The notes below the pieces were generated by a model that was given only the letters and a program-made list of their open reading frames with translations, made no database searches and had not been told where the DNA came from. Made by a program: the position numbers and the translations under genes. Below, in pieces: positions 7,403-16,539 of a stretch of DNA of 64,000 nucleotides. Location: NCBI GenBank assembly GCA_964250615.1, contig CAXUGM010000003.1; one strand, given 5' to 3'. The DNA comes from Blautia sp900556555 (GTDB taxonomy: Bacteria > Bacillota > Clostridia > Lachnospirales > Lachnospiraceae). Each line of letters opens with the position of its first letter. The stretch's first letter is position 1.

Positions 7403-9332
7403 GATTGTTCCATATATCTGTATTTTTATTTTAGTAGGAATTATAGGAACTTATTTTTATAAAGATACGGTTGCAAGAATTGCTAATGGACTGGATGCAA
7501 TATATTTTTCAAGAGATATAAATCCTGAGCATACTTTAAAATTAAATGAAGAACCAATTGTTCAGGAGTTTACCACTACACGTGATCATATAGCAAAATT
7601 AGGAATAGGATTTAAAAGAACAGAAAATGTTGAAAATATAAAAGTTATTGTTGGGTTACGTGAAAAAGGTAAAGTTGAATGTTTGCAGACATGGGAGTTT
7701 GAAGCACAGGATATTAGTCAGGAAGCAGTATTTCATTATTTTGCACTAGATGATATCATGGTGGGAAAAAACCGGCAAATGGAAATATTGGTTTCTAGTG
7801 AAGAAATAGAAAATGAGGGGGCAATAGAAGTCTATACCTCTAATAACTTGGAAAAATATGGTGATTTATCTTATAGAGGTGAGACAAAAAAAGAAACCTT
7901 AGCCTTAGCAATTGTGGGACCGGTACAATATATCAGTAAATTATTTTGGGTAATGGTAATTGCATTTGCATTCGTTCTTTGTAGTTTATACTGGATTGTC
8001 CGAAGAAAGAATATTCCGTTAGAAAAAGTGTTTCTGGTCATGGGAGGATTCCTTGGCATTGTTTATTTATTTCTTTTTACGCCATATTCTGAACCGGACA
8101 GCAGAGCTCATATAGCTACTGTTTACTATTATGCAGACATTCTTACCGGTAAGGAACCTTTAAGCGAAGACGGAAAGACCATGGTAAGAGAAGAGGATTT
8201 AGAGGCAGACGGACTAAGCGAATTTTTAGGCATGGATAATCTGAATACCGTAAAAGAAAATATTTTTACGAAGTCAGAAAAAAATGAAATGGTTCCCTAT
8301 ACCAGAGGGAAAATGTCTGTTCCAGCATCTGCATTTGTTCCTCAGATTGCAGGAACTGCTTTGGGAATGCTATTAAGATGTGGGGGAACGCTTACTCTGT
8401 ATCTGGGAAAAGCATTTACGCTTATTTTTTACCTGATTTGTTGTTATTTTGCAATCAAATTAATTCCATTCGGAAAAATGGTATTGTTTTTATGTGCATT
8501 ACTTCCATTTTCATTGGAAACAGCTACCTCTTATTCGTATGATGCAACAGTGATAGCGTTGTCTTTTCTAATGATTGGATATGTTTTTTATTTAAAATAT
8601 GAAAAAAAGAAGGTTTGTACATCAGATATCGTTTTGTGGACTTTCCTTACTATGTGGCTGGCGCCTTGTAAAATTGTGTATTATTTTATTGGTTTTTTAA
8701 TTTTTATTGTTCCTGTAGAAAAATTTAAAACTAAAAGACATTATTATTTATCAGGGATTGCAGCAACAGGTTTTGGAGCTATTGCGTTAGCAGTAGGCAG
8801 GATGACTACAATCACAACAGCAGTAGAGGGAGAGGCAGGAAAATATTTTACTATAGACATGTTTTTTGAGGATATTCCGAAATCTGTGCTGATGATAGGA
8901 AGAACTATAAATTATCATTTTGAAGATTATCTCAAACAGATTTTTGGCGGATTGTATTCTTGGATGGATCTACATTTATCATGGAATTTTGTATTGTTAT
9001 ACTTGATTTTGTTCTGTCTTGTCCTATTAAAACGCCAAGATGAAAAGACATTTTTGAATATACATGACAAAATATGGATGGGAATGATTGTTCTGCTGAT
9101 TTCAGCTATGGTGGCCGCAAGTATGTTATTTACCTGGACACCACCGGATGCCAGTGTAATAGTAGGTATTCAGGGGAGATATTTTCTTCCGATTTTGCCG
9201 TTGGCAGGATTTATATTTAGAAATAAAACAATCACTGTTCAAAAAAATATAGATTACCATCTTGCTCTTGCAATTATGGCTATACAGTATCTTACTGTTA
9301 TGCAGATTTTTACATGTACGATACGGAGATAA
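7383..9332 (+). CDS. DUF2142 polytopic membrane protein (possible GT-C glycosyltransferase)
   Basis: This is a 649-residue protein with an N-terminal anchor helix, an extracytoplasmic beta-rich domain (about residues 35-175) and then roughly ten membrane helices. The loop FTPYSEPDSRAHIATVYYY near residue 235 has the acidic pair after a membrane helix that is typical of GT-C-fold transferases and of DUF2142. The A+T content is higher than in neighbouring genes. The upstream DPM1-like enzyme and DUF2304 protein could supply its polyprenyl-phosphate sugar. The acceptor is probably the polymer made by this operon. Confidence 0.68.
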   Translation: MKKKWVKIVPYICIFILVGIIGTYFYKDTVARIANGLDAIYFSRDINPEHTLKLNEEPIVQEFTTTRDHIAKLGIGFKRTENVENIKVIVGLREKGKVECLQTWEFEAQDISQEAVFHYFALDDIMVGKNRQMEILVSSEEIENEGAIEVYTSNNLEKYGDLSYRGETKKETLALAIVGPVQYISKLFWVMVIAFAFVLCSLYWIVRRKNIPLEKVFLVMGGFLGIVYLFLFTPYSEPDSRAHIATVYYYADILTGKEPLSEDGKTMVREEDLEADGLSEFLGMDNLNTVKENIFTKSEKNEMVPYTRGKMSVPASAFVPQIAGTALGMLLRCGGTLTLYLGKAFTLIFYLICCYFAIKLIPFGKMVLFLCALLPFSLETATSYSYDATVIALSFLMIGYVFYLKYEKKKVCTSDIVLWTFLTMWLAPCKIVYYFIGFLIFIVPVEKFKTKRHYYLSGIAATGFGAIALAVGRMTTITTAVEGEAGKYFTIDMFFEDIPKSVLMIGRTINYHFEDYLKQIFGGLYSWMDLHLSWNFVLLYLILFCLVLLKRQDEKTFLNIHDKIWMGMIVLLISAMVAASMLFTWTPPDASVIVGIQGRYFLPILPLAGFIFRNKTITVQKNIDYHLALAIMAIQYLTVMQIFTCTIRR

Positions 9333-9334
9333 AT

Positions 9335-11305
9335 ATGAAAGAATTACTACATAAGTGTAAAGAGATGGGGCAAAAAATATTTGTATTTTCATGGAAACAT
9401 GTGATATTTTCCGGTATTGCAATATTACTTTATATCATGTTTTGGAAATGGTTTGAAGGGAGCTTAACAACAGGAGAAATATATCCTAAGAAATTGCATT
9501 GCCTTAATCTTCTTTTGTTGATAGGATTATTTATAAAAATTGAAATTCCAGACAAGTGGAGGGGGAAATTAGCAGTACTGGAAGTGTTGATCGCATCGGT
9601 ATTTAGTTTCTGGATGATTGAAAAGCTTCATCAGAATACCATAGGGGATATGAAACTGCTGTATGCGAGTCTGAATTATTTGTTGATACTTACATTTTAT
9701 CTTTTGATACATACAATCTTTAATCGTTTTATTTTGACGGTTATCCTGGGAACAGGGGGATGTGTTTTCTATGGGCTTTTATATAGCTTTATAAAAGAGT
9801 TTAGGGGAAATGGATTGCGTGCAGCAGATATTTATGCTGTAAGAACTGCTATGAATGTTGCAGATGGCTATACGCTGGTGTTTACAGAAGAAAGGATTAT
9901 GGCAATAGGGCTGGCCATGACTTTGGTTCTTGTCAGTTTTTATATCGGATATAAACATAAGAAAAGCGACAGAATCAAATGGGGTGCAGGAAGTATTGTT
10001 GCGGTCATGCTTGTAGGCGTGCTTTTTACCAATGAGACATTTATGGAGGAAAAATCGGTAAAACCATATTTATGGGAAATCAGTGCCAGTGAAATGGATC
10101 ACGGCGCATTGCTGGATTTTGCTGCCGGTATTCCTTATTTAAAGACAAAGGCTCCGAAAGGATATTCCCAAAAGGTGGCATTGGAAATAGAATCCGAGGG
10201 AGCAGACAAGATAACAGAAAAAAAGAGTGCCGTAAAAACAGCAGGACAACGCCCGCATATCATAGCAATTATGAATGAATCTTTTGCAGATTTCCGTAAG
10301 CTGGGAGAATTGCAGCTTGATCAGGAAATCTTAACTAATTGGGATAGCTTGCAGGAAAATGTCATTAAAGGATTTGTAAGTGTACCAGTTTTTGGAGGAT
10401 GGACAGCAAATTCAGAGTTTGAGTTTTTGACAGGCTTTTCTAATGCTTTTTTTCCAAGTGGAACAATACCATATCAGAATTATGTGAAAAGTGGAACTCC
10501 TAATCTGGGCAGCCAGTTAAAAGAATATGGATATACATCTATTTTTATGCATCCCATGGATTCTACCGGATGGAATAGAAAAAGTGTATATCAGGCATTT
10601 GATTTTGACCATATGTATTATTTAGATGATATGAGAGATGCTCCCTGTTTGAGAAATGTAATTTCAGATAAGGGAGATTATGCGGAATTACTAAAGCAAT
10701 TTGAAGCCCAGAAAGAAAACAGCCCAGTGTTTCTATTTAATGTTACCATACAGAATCATGGAGGATATGCATGGGGCGGATTAGAGAATCCGGTTCATGT
10801 TTTAAACCCCCAGGGCAATTACAGCCAGGCAGAGGAGTACTTCACATTAATCCGGGAATCCGACAAGGCACTGAGGGAGCTTTTGGACTATTTTGACCAG
10901 GAGCAGGAACCAGTGATTGTCTGTATGTTCGGAGATCACTATCCAAAAGTAGAAGAAGAACTTTATGACGCACTGGAAAATAGTTCTCAGGGAACTCAGG
11001 TGGAAAAGACCGCCAGGGAGTACCAGGTGCCTTTTATGATTTATGCGAACTATGATATTCCAGAAGAGCAGTATGAAAATATCAGCCTGAACTATTTATC
11101 AGCCTTATTATGTAAGACCGCTCAGATCCCTCTCACGGATTATCAGACCTATTTGATGGGATTATACGAAAAATATCCGGTTGTAAATGTGTATGGTGTG
11201 AAAAATCAGGAAGGCCAGTGGTTTACCTGGGATGAAGCAATGGAATTTGAAGATATCAAAGAATATGAAATGGTGCAATACAGAAACTTGTTTGACAAAA
11301 AATAA
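9335..11305 (+). CDS. LTA synthase-like phosphoglycerol transferase
   Basis: This is a membrane-anchored sulfatase-fold enzyme of 656 residues. About five N-terminal helices are followed by an extracellular alkaline-phosphatase-like domain. The segment IIAIMNESFADF fits the first metal-binding acidic residue. T357 in GGWTANSEFE aligns with the nucleophilic threonine of LtaS. FGDHYPKVEEELYD supplies the Asp-His metal ligands. Such enzymes move glycerol phosphate from phosphatidylglycerol onto lipid anchors or glycans. I chose ATG 9335, with CGGAG 6 nt upstream; an in-frame ATG at 9314 lies inside the preceding gene. It is the last gene of the operon, before the hairpin at 11320. Confidence 0.85.
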   Translation: MKELLHKCKEMGQKIFVFSWKHVIFSGIAILLYIMFWKWFEGSLTTGEIYPKKLHCLNLLLLIGLFIKIEIPDKWRGKLAVLEVLIASVFSFWMIEKLHQNTIGDMKLLYASLNYLLILTFYLLIHTIFNRFILTVILGTGGCVFYGLLYSFIKEFRGNGLRAADIYAVRTAMNVADGYTLVFTEERIMAIGLAMTLVLVSFYIGYKHKKSDRIKWGAGSIVAVMLVGVLFTNETFMEEKSVKPYLWEISASEMDHGALLDFAAGIPYLKTKAPKGYSQKVALEIESEGADKITEKKSAVKTAGQRPHIIAIMNESFADFRKLGELQLDQEILTNWDSLQENVIKGFVSVPVFGGWTANSEFEFLTGFSNAFFPSGTIPYQNYVKSGTPNLGSQLKEYGYTSIFMHPMDSTGWNRKSVYQAFDFDHMYYLDDMRDAPCLRNVISDKGDYAELLKQFEAQKENSPVFLFNVTIQNHGGYAWGGLENPVHVLNPQGNYSQAEEYFTLIRESDKALRELLDYFDQEQEPVIVCMFGDHYPKVEEELYDALENSSQGTQVEKTAREYQVPFMIYANYDIPEEQYENISLNYLSALLCKTAQIPLTDYQTYLMGLYEKYPVVNVYGVKNQEGQWFTWDEAMEFEDIKEYEMVQYRNLFDKK

Positions 11306-11319
11306 TTGAAACATGGACA

Positions 11320-11374
11320 AAGCCGGAATGCAGAACTGCTCCCTGTCAGGGGCAGTCTTGGCACTCCGGCTTTT
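11320..11374 (+). terminator. Long two-part hairpin terminator
   Basis: The outer arms AAGCCGGAATGC and GCACTCCGGCTT pair with one mismatch. A second nested stem (ACTGCTCC with GGGGCAGT) sits inside, and TTTT follows. It ends the 230-11305 operon. The next gene starts only about 20 bp downstream, so that gene needs partial read-through or a promoter I could not find. Confidence 0.7.
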
Positions 11375-11394
11375 AACAAAAGGAGGAAACCAGC

Positions 11395-12696
11395 ATGAGA
11401 AAAATCACCGTAGCACTTGCAGGACTTGGAAGTAGAGGAAAGGATACCTATGCCAAAACAGCAAAACTGTTTCCGGAAAAGATGAAGATTACAGCAATTG
11501 CAGATATAGATTCAGAAAAAGTGAAAGAAGTTGCAGAAGAGTACCAGATTCCAAAGGAATTCTGCTTTTCCAGTGCAGAAGAGCTTCTGGCACAGGAGAG
11601 GCTGGCAGATGTGATGTTTATTACCACGCAGGACAGGCAGCATGTGAGCCATGCCATTCCAGCACTGGAAAAAGGATATGATCTGCTGCTGGAAAAACCA
11701 ATCTCACCCAAATTAGAAGAATGCCGGGAGCTTTTGAAGACAGCACAGAAGTATGACAGGAAGGTTGTGGTCTGTCATGTGCTTCGCTATACCCCATTTT
11801 ATACCAAATTAAAAGAGATTCTGGATGCCGGGCAGATTGGGGAGATCGTGACGGTTATGGGAATCGAAAATGTGGGTTACTGGCATCAAGCTCACAGCTT
11901 TGTGCGTGGAAACTGGAGAAATTCCAACACGACCAGCCCTATGATTCTACAGAAATGCTGCCATGATATGGATTTGCTGCTGTGGCTTACCGGAAAGACT
12001 GCAAAATCCGTTTCTTCTTACGGCAGTACCTATTTGTTTAAAGAAGAAATGGCACCCAAAGGATCTGCTTTGCGGTGCATGGATGGATGCAGCATAAAGG
12101 AAACATGTCCTTTTGATGCAGAGAAGATTTATCTTACCAATGAAAAAACAGGTGTGGAGAAGGGAAATACAGACTGGCCCTGCAATGTACTTACTTTAAA
12201 TCCTACTTCGGAAACGGTGCGAAAAGCAATCAAAGAAGGTCCTTATGGCCGCTGCGTGTACCACTGTGACAACAATGTGGTGGACCATCAGGTGGTAAAT
12301 ATTTGCATGACAGACGGCAGTACCATGAGCTTTACCATGAGTGGGTTTACAGAGAAAAATTCCAGATTTACGAAATTTATGGGAACGAAAGGAGAAATCC
12401 TTGCGGATCTTTCTGAAAATACCATTCAAATCCAGGAATTTGGAAAAAAGCCTGAGATTATTGATGTGTCAGAGCTTTCCGAAGATTTTTCAGGACATGC
12501 AGGTGGTGATAACCGGATGGTGGAAGAATTTCTTGATATGCTCTTGGATGGGAAAGAACCGGAAAAATCCATGACTACCCTGGAACGGTCACTGGAAAGC
12601 CATTATATCGCATTGGCAGCAGAGCAGTCACGGCTGGATGGCGGAAACGTTGTGGATATGGATGAGATAAGGGACAAAATGATTGACTGGGAATAA
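11395..12696 (+). CDS. Gfo/Idh/MocA family oxidoreductase with a cysteine-rich insert
   Basis: This is an NAD(P)-dependent dehydrogenase of 433 residues. The Rossmann start LAGLGSRG is at 8-15, the family EKP motif at 100-102, and HD at 190-191 lies in the catalytic region. Family members oxidise or reduce sugars, inositols and related polyols. The odd feature is an extra segment at about residues 225-295 carrying six cysteines (C228, C232, C238, C263, C287, C291) in Cx3C and Cx5C spacing, which could bind a metal or an iron-sulfur cluster. AAAGGAGG gives a strong ribosome site. It stands alone between two terminators. Confidence 0.85.
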   Translation: MRKITVALAGLGSRGKDTYAKTAKLFPEKMKITAIADIDSEKVKEVAEEYQIPKEFCFSSAEELLAQERLADVMFITTQDRQHVSHAIPALEKGYDLLLEKPISPKLEECRELLKTAQKYDRKVVVCHVLRYTPFYTKLKEILDAGQIGEIVTVMGIENVGYWHQAHSFVRGNWRNSNTTSPMILQKCCHDMDLLLWLTGKTAKSVSSYGSTYLFKEEMAPKGSALRCMDGCSIKETCPFDAEKIYLTNEKTGVEKGNTDWPCNVLTLNPTSETVRKAIKEGPYGRCVYHCDNNVVDHQVVNICMTDGSTMSFTMSGFTEKNSRFTKFMGTKGEILADLSENTIQIQEFGKKPEIIDVSELSEDFSGHAGGDNRMVEEFLDMLLDGKEPEKSMTTLERSLESHYIALAAEQSRLDGGNVVDMDEIRDKMIDWE

Positions 12697-12704
12697 AAAA
12701 GTAA

Positions 12705-12741
12705 AAGATACGCAGGATTAATTTCTTGCGTATCTTCTTTT
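12705..12741 (+). terminator. Rho-independent terminator
   Basis: A perfect 10-bp stem (AAGATACGCA with TGCGTATCTT) has a 12-nt loop and is followed by a T-rich run. It terminates the Gfo/Idh gene. Its 3' arm overlaps the probable -35 box of lepA. Confidence 0.85.
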
Positions 12742-12755
12742 GTTCGTGCTATACT
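12726..12755 (+). promoter_or_regulatory. Candidate lepA promoter
   Basis: TTGCGT (12726-12731) and TATACT (12750-12755) are 18 bp apart, about 70 bp before the lepA start. The -35 box overlaps the 3' arm of the preceding terminator. Confidence 0.45.
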
Positions 12756-12822
12756 AAATATGTATGTCCGAAAATAAGAATAACTTTAAATATCACGATT
12801 ACAGCGACTAGGAGGAATTTAT

Positions 12823-14637
12823 ATGCCGTCAATCGATCAGAGCAAAATCCGCAACTTTTGCATTATTGCCCATATTGACCATGGAAAATCTACACTGGCA
12901 GACCGTATTATTGAGAAGACAGGTCTTCTGACTGCCAGAGAGATGCAGTCACAGGTTCTGGACAACATGGATTTGGAGCGTGAGAGAGGAATCACTATCA
13001 AATCTCAGGCAGTCCGCATTGTGTACAAGGCAAAAGACGGGGAAGAATATATTTTTAACTTAATTGACACACCTGGACACGTAGACTTTAACTATGAGGT
13101 ATCACGAAGCCTTGCGGCCTGCGACGGAGCCATTCTGGTAGTGGATGCTGCCCAGGGAATCGAGGCTCAGACTTTAGCCAATGTTTATCTGGCACTGGAT
13201 CATGACCTGGATGTGTTTCCTGTCATTAACAAAATTGATTTGCCAAGTGCAGACCCGGAACGCGTGATTAATGAAATCGAGGATGTAATTGGAATCGAAG
13301 CACAGGATGCACCGCTGATCTCTGCCAAAAGCGGCCTGAATATTGAAGAGGTTCTGGAGCAGGTAGTGACCAAGATTCCTGCACCTTCCGGAAATCCGGA
13401 GAATCCTTTGCAGGCACTGATTTTCGACTCTATTTATGATTCTTATAAGGGAGTTATTGTGTTCTGCCGTATCAAGGAAGGTACTGTACGGAAAGGAACC
13501 CGGCTTCGCATGATGGCTACCGGTGCAGTGGAGGAAGCCGTGGAAGTGGGATATTTCGGTGCAGGTCAGTTTATTCCTTGTGAGGAACTGTCAGCAGGTA
13601 TGGTAGGTTATGTCACAGCCAGCATTAAGAATGTAAAAGATACCCGCGTAGGTGATACCATTACAGATGCGGACCGCCCCTGTGCAGAGCCGCTTCCCGG
13701 ATATAAAAAGGTAAATCCTATGGTATATTGTGGTGTTTACCCGGCAGATGGTGCTAAATACCAGGATTTAAGAGATGCTCTGGAAAAACTCCAGTTAAAT
13801 GATGCGTCTCTGTTCTTTGAACCGGAGACATCCATTGCCCTGGGCTTTGGATTCCGCTGTGGATTTTTGGGACTTTTGCATCTGGAGATTATTCAGGAGC
13901 GTCTGGAGAGAGAGTATAATCTGGATCTCGTCACCACAGCACCGGGTGTTGTTTATAAAGTTCATAAGACAAATGGAGAAGTCATTGATCTGACCAATCC
14001 TTCCAACCTTCCGGATCCATCGGAAATCGAATATATGGAAGAGCCTATGGTAAAGGCAGAGATCATGGTGACCACAGAGTTTATCGGTCCTATTATGGAT
14101 CTTTGCCAGGAGAGACGAGGCCAGTACCAGGGCATGGAATACATGGAGACCACCAGAGCCCTGCTGCATTATCATCTGCCTTTAAATGAGATTATCTATG
14201 ATTTCTTTGATGCTTTGAAATCACGTTCCAGAGGCTATGCTTCTTTTGATTATGAAATGCTTGGCTATGAGCAGAGCGATCTGGTGAAACTGGATATTCT
14301 GGTAAACAAAGAAGAAGTAGATGCTTTGTCCTTTATTGTATTTGCAGGTTCTGCCTACGAGAGAGGAAGAAAAATGTGCGAGAAGCTGAAAGAGGAAATT
14401 CCGAGACAGCTTTTCGAGATTCCTATTCAGGCAGCAGTGGGAAGCAAGATCATTGCCAGAGAGACTGTAAGAGCTATGCGTAAAGACGTATTGGCAAAAT
14501 GTTACGGTGGTGATATTTCCCGTAAGAGAAAACTTCTGGAGAAACAGAAGGAAGGTAAGAAACGTATGCGCCAGGTGGGAAATGTAGAGATCCCGCAGAA
14601 GGCATTTATGAGCGTATTGAAATTAGACGATAAATAA
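12823..14637 (+). CDS. lepA: Elongation factor 4 (LepA), ribosome back-translocase GTPase
   Basis: LepA is a translational GTPase that acts on stalled or mis-translocated ribosomes. At 604 residues it has the usual length. The G domain shows AHIDHGKST (P-loop), the switch I region RERGITIK, DTPGHVDF (G3) and NKIDLP (G4). The elongation-factor domains II to V follow, with the LepA-specific C-terminal domain ending in the KEGKKRMRQVGNVEIPQKAF type of tail. AGGAGG lies 8 nt before the ATG. hemW follows within 21 bp, a common clostridial arrangement, and the two are probably co-transcribed. Confidence 0.98.
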   Translation: MPSIDQSKIRNFCIIAHIDHGKSTLADRIIEKTGLLTAREMQSQVLDNMDLERERGITIKSQAVRIVYKAKDGEEYIFNLIDTPGHVDFNYEVSRSLAACDGAILVVDAAQGIEAQTLANVYLALDHDLDVFPVINKIDLPSADPERVINEIEDVIGIEAQDAPLISAKSGLNIEEVLEQVVTKIPAPSGNPENPLQALIFDSIYDSYKGVIVFCRIKEGTVRKGTRLRMMATGAVEEAVEVGYFGAGQFIPCEELSAGMVGYVTASIKNVKDTRVGDTITDADRPCAEPLPGYKKVNPMVYCGVYPADGAKYQDLRDALEKLQLNDASLFFEPETSIALGFGFRCGFLGLLHLEIIQERLEREYNLDLVTTAPGVVYKVHKTNGEVIDLTNPSNLPDPSEIEYMEEPMVKAEIMVTTEFIGPIMDLCQERRGQYQGMEYMETTRALLHYHLPLNEIIYDFFDALKSRSRGYASFDYEMLGYEQSDLVKLDILVNKEEVDALSFIVFAGSAYERGRKMCEKLKEEIPRQLFEIPIQAAVGSKIIARETVRAMRKDVLAKCYGGDISRKRKLLEKQKEGKKRMRQVGNVEIPQKAFMSVLKLDDK

Positions 14638-14657
14638 AGAAATTGGGGATGGTTTTT

Positions 14658-15803
14658 ATGAGAAAAGATTTGGGTTTGTATCTGCATGTACCATTTTGCA
14701 TGAAAAAATGCAAGTATTGTGATTTTCTTTCCTGGGCAGGTTCTGAGGAAGAACAGGAGACTTATGTCCAGGGACTTTTAAAGGAGATAGAGAGTTACCG
14801 GGAATTTGCAAAAGGTTATAAGGTTTCCACCGTATTTTTGGGAGGCGGAACACCCTCTATTTTATCTGGTGAACAGATAGAAAGAATCCTGGGAGCAGTG
14901 TCAGATGTTTTTATGATGGACAAGCATGCAGAAATTACGCTGGAAATGAATCCGGGCACTGTGACAGAAGAGAAATTAAGAAGCTACAAAAAGGCGGGAA
15001 TTAACCGTCTGAGCATTGGGCTTCAGTCTGTAAAAAATGAAAATTTAAAACTTTTGGGGCGTATTCATACCTATGAAGAGTTTTTGCAGTCTTATGAGCT
15101 GGCACGGCAGGAAGGGTTCAAGAACATCAGTGTGGATCTGATTTCTTCTCTTCCAGGGCAGACTTTGGAATCCTGGAAAGAAGAGCTTCAGGAGATTGTC
15201 CGTTTGAACCCAGAGCATGTTTCTGTATATCAGTTGATTCTGGAAGAGGGAACGCCTTTTTATGAAACGTATGCAGATCACCCGGAACTTTTGCCGGATG
15301 AAGAAGTGAGCCGTGAAATCTACCTGTCCACAGGCAGAATTTTGTCAGAGGCAGGGTATGAACAGTATGAGATATCGAATTATGCGAAACCTGGGCAGGA
15401 ATCCAGGCATAATCTCAAATACTGGGATCGTGCGGATTACCTGGGACTGGGGCTTGGTGCAGCATCTATGGTCCGCAATATCCGCATGACAAATACCAGG
15501 GATTTAAAGACTTATCTGGAGCACTGCAGCCAGCCAAAAACCATGCGTGAGGATGTGCAGTTTCTGGAAGAACCAAGACAGATGGAAGAGTTTATGTTCC
15601 TGGGACTTCGCAAGACCCGGGGGGTTTCCAGAAAAGAATTCCACAGAGTCTTTGGCCGGGATATGGATATGGTTTATGAGAAAACCCTGGCAAAATGCCT
15701 GGAAAACGGCATGCTGAAGGAGCACAAAGACAGAGTTTTTCTCTCTGAAGAAGGGGTACTGGTAAGCAACCTGGTGCTGTCCGAATTTCTGTTTGAATCG
15801 TAA
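14658..15803 (+). CDS. hemW: Radical SAM heme chaperone HemW
   Basis: HemW resembles oxygen-independent coproporphyrinogen III oxidase but is a heme chaperone in the family members studied. The radical SAM cysteines are C14, C18 and C21 in HVPFCMKKCKYCDF, and the SAM-binding GGGTPS follows. The HemW-type C-terminal domain is present; length is 381 residues. I chose ATG 14658, after GGGGATGG; in-frame TTG 14643 and ATG 14649 are possible but have poorer spacing. It directly follows lepA. Confidence 0.93.
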   Translation: MRKDLGLYLHVPFCMKKCKYCDFLSWAGSEEEQETYVQGLLKEIESYREFAKGYKVSTVFLGGGTPSILSGEQIERILGAVSDVFMMDKHAEITLEMNPGTVTEEKLRSYKKAGINRLSIGLQSVKNENLKLLGRIHTYEEFLQSYELARQEGFKNISVDLISSLPGQTLESWKEELQEIVRLNPEHVSVYQLILEEGTPFYETYADHPELLPDEEVSREIYLSTGRILSEAGYEQYEISNYAKPGQESRHNLKYWDRADYLGLGLGAASMVRNIRMTNTRDLKTYLEHCSQPKTMREDVQFLEEPRQMEEFMFLGLRKTRGVSRKEFHRVFGRDMDMVYEKTLAKCLENGMLKEHKDRVFLSEEGVLVSNLVLSEFLFES

Positions 15804-15909
15804 AAACTTATTGAATTTATAGAATTTTAATAAAGTTTAATGCTTTTGTTCTGGAATTTTACAGAGCATTATGGCAAAATGGTAGATAGAAAAACAGGGG
15901 AGGAAGCTT

Positions 15910-16329
15910 ATGAACATTTTATTTTTTCTTACCCCCAAAGAGGACGTTGCTTATATTTATGATACATACAGCCTGAGACAGGTATTGGAGAAGATGGAAT
16001 ATCACAAATATTCCTGTATTCCCATTATTACAGAACGTGGGAAATATGCAGGGACCATTACAGAAGGCGACTTATTATGGGGATTAAAAAACCGTGGACA
16101 GCTGGATTTGAAGAAAGCGGAGGAGGTGCCTATTGTTTCTTTCAAGAGAAGAAATGATTATGCACCGATTCGGGTGGATTCCAACATGGAGAATCTTCTG
16201 GAGAAAGCCATGCAGCAGAATTTTGTTCCGGTTGTGGATGACCAGAAGAATTTTATCGGGATTGTTACCAGAAGAGATATTATGCAGTATATTTGTTCAC
16301 TGAACAAAAAAGAAAGTAATCAAGCATAA
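15910..16329 (+). CDS. Small CBS-pair protein, possibly a DarB/CbpB-like c-di-AMP receptor
   Basis: This is a single Bateman module of 139 residues with two CBS motifs (IPIITERGKYAGTITEGDLLW and, near the end, VPVVDDQKNFIGIVTRRD) and nothing else. CBS pairs bind adenosine nucleotides. Size, the N-terminal strand-helix order and the ending IVTRRD...SLNKK resemble Bacillus DarB (YkuL), which binds c-di-AMP and controls Rel and pyruvate carboxylase. A c-di-AMP synthase (cdaA) lies 9 kb downstream. The receptor role is an inference. GGGGAGGAAG is the ribosome site. I see no clear promoter in the 106 bp upstream. Confidence 0.75.
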   Translation: MNILFFLTPKEDVAYIYDTYSLRQVLEKMEYHKYSCIPIITERGKYAGTITEGDLLWGLKNRGQLDLKKAEEVPIVSFKRRNDYAPIRVDSNMENLLEKAMQQNFVPVVDDQKNFIGIVTRRDIMQYICSLNKKESNQA

Positions 16330-16334
16330 AAGAC

Positions 16335-16381
16335 ACCATGGAAAGCAGGTATTACATACAGGTTTTCCATGGTATTTTTTT
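16335..16381 (+). terminator. Rho-independent terminator
   Basis: A 10-bp perfect stem (ACCATGGAAA with TTTCCATGGT) has a loop of 19 nt and is followed by a run of seven T after GGTA. It ends the CBS-protein gene. Confidence 0.88.
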
Positions 16382-16421
16382 GACTGTTATTTTGAAAAAT
16401 ATGAAAAAACAAAACATGTGT

Positions 16422-16450
16422 TTGGAAAAAAGGATGAGTTATGTTATAGT
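16422..16450 (+). promoter_or_regulatory. Predicted uvrA promoter
   Basis: TTGGAA (16422-16427) and TATAGT (16445-16450) have a 17-bp spacer. The leader to the uvrA ATG is about 80 nt. I see no LexA box, such as the Gram-positive GAAC-N4-GTTC, in the 16382-16539 interval. Confidence 0.6.
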
Positions 16451-16539
16451 AAGGTATGTAAAGATTTGAAAGTTTCAGAATAAAGCAGACACTAAGAGAG
16501 CATGATAAAGATACCTATGTTTTAGAGAGAGGAAATACT

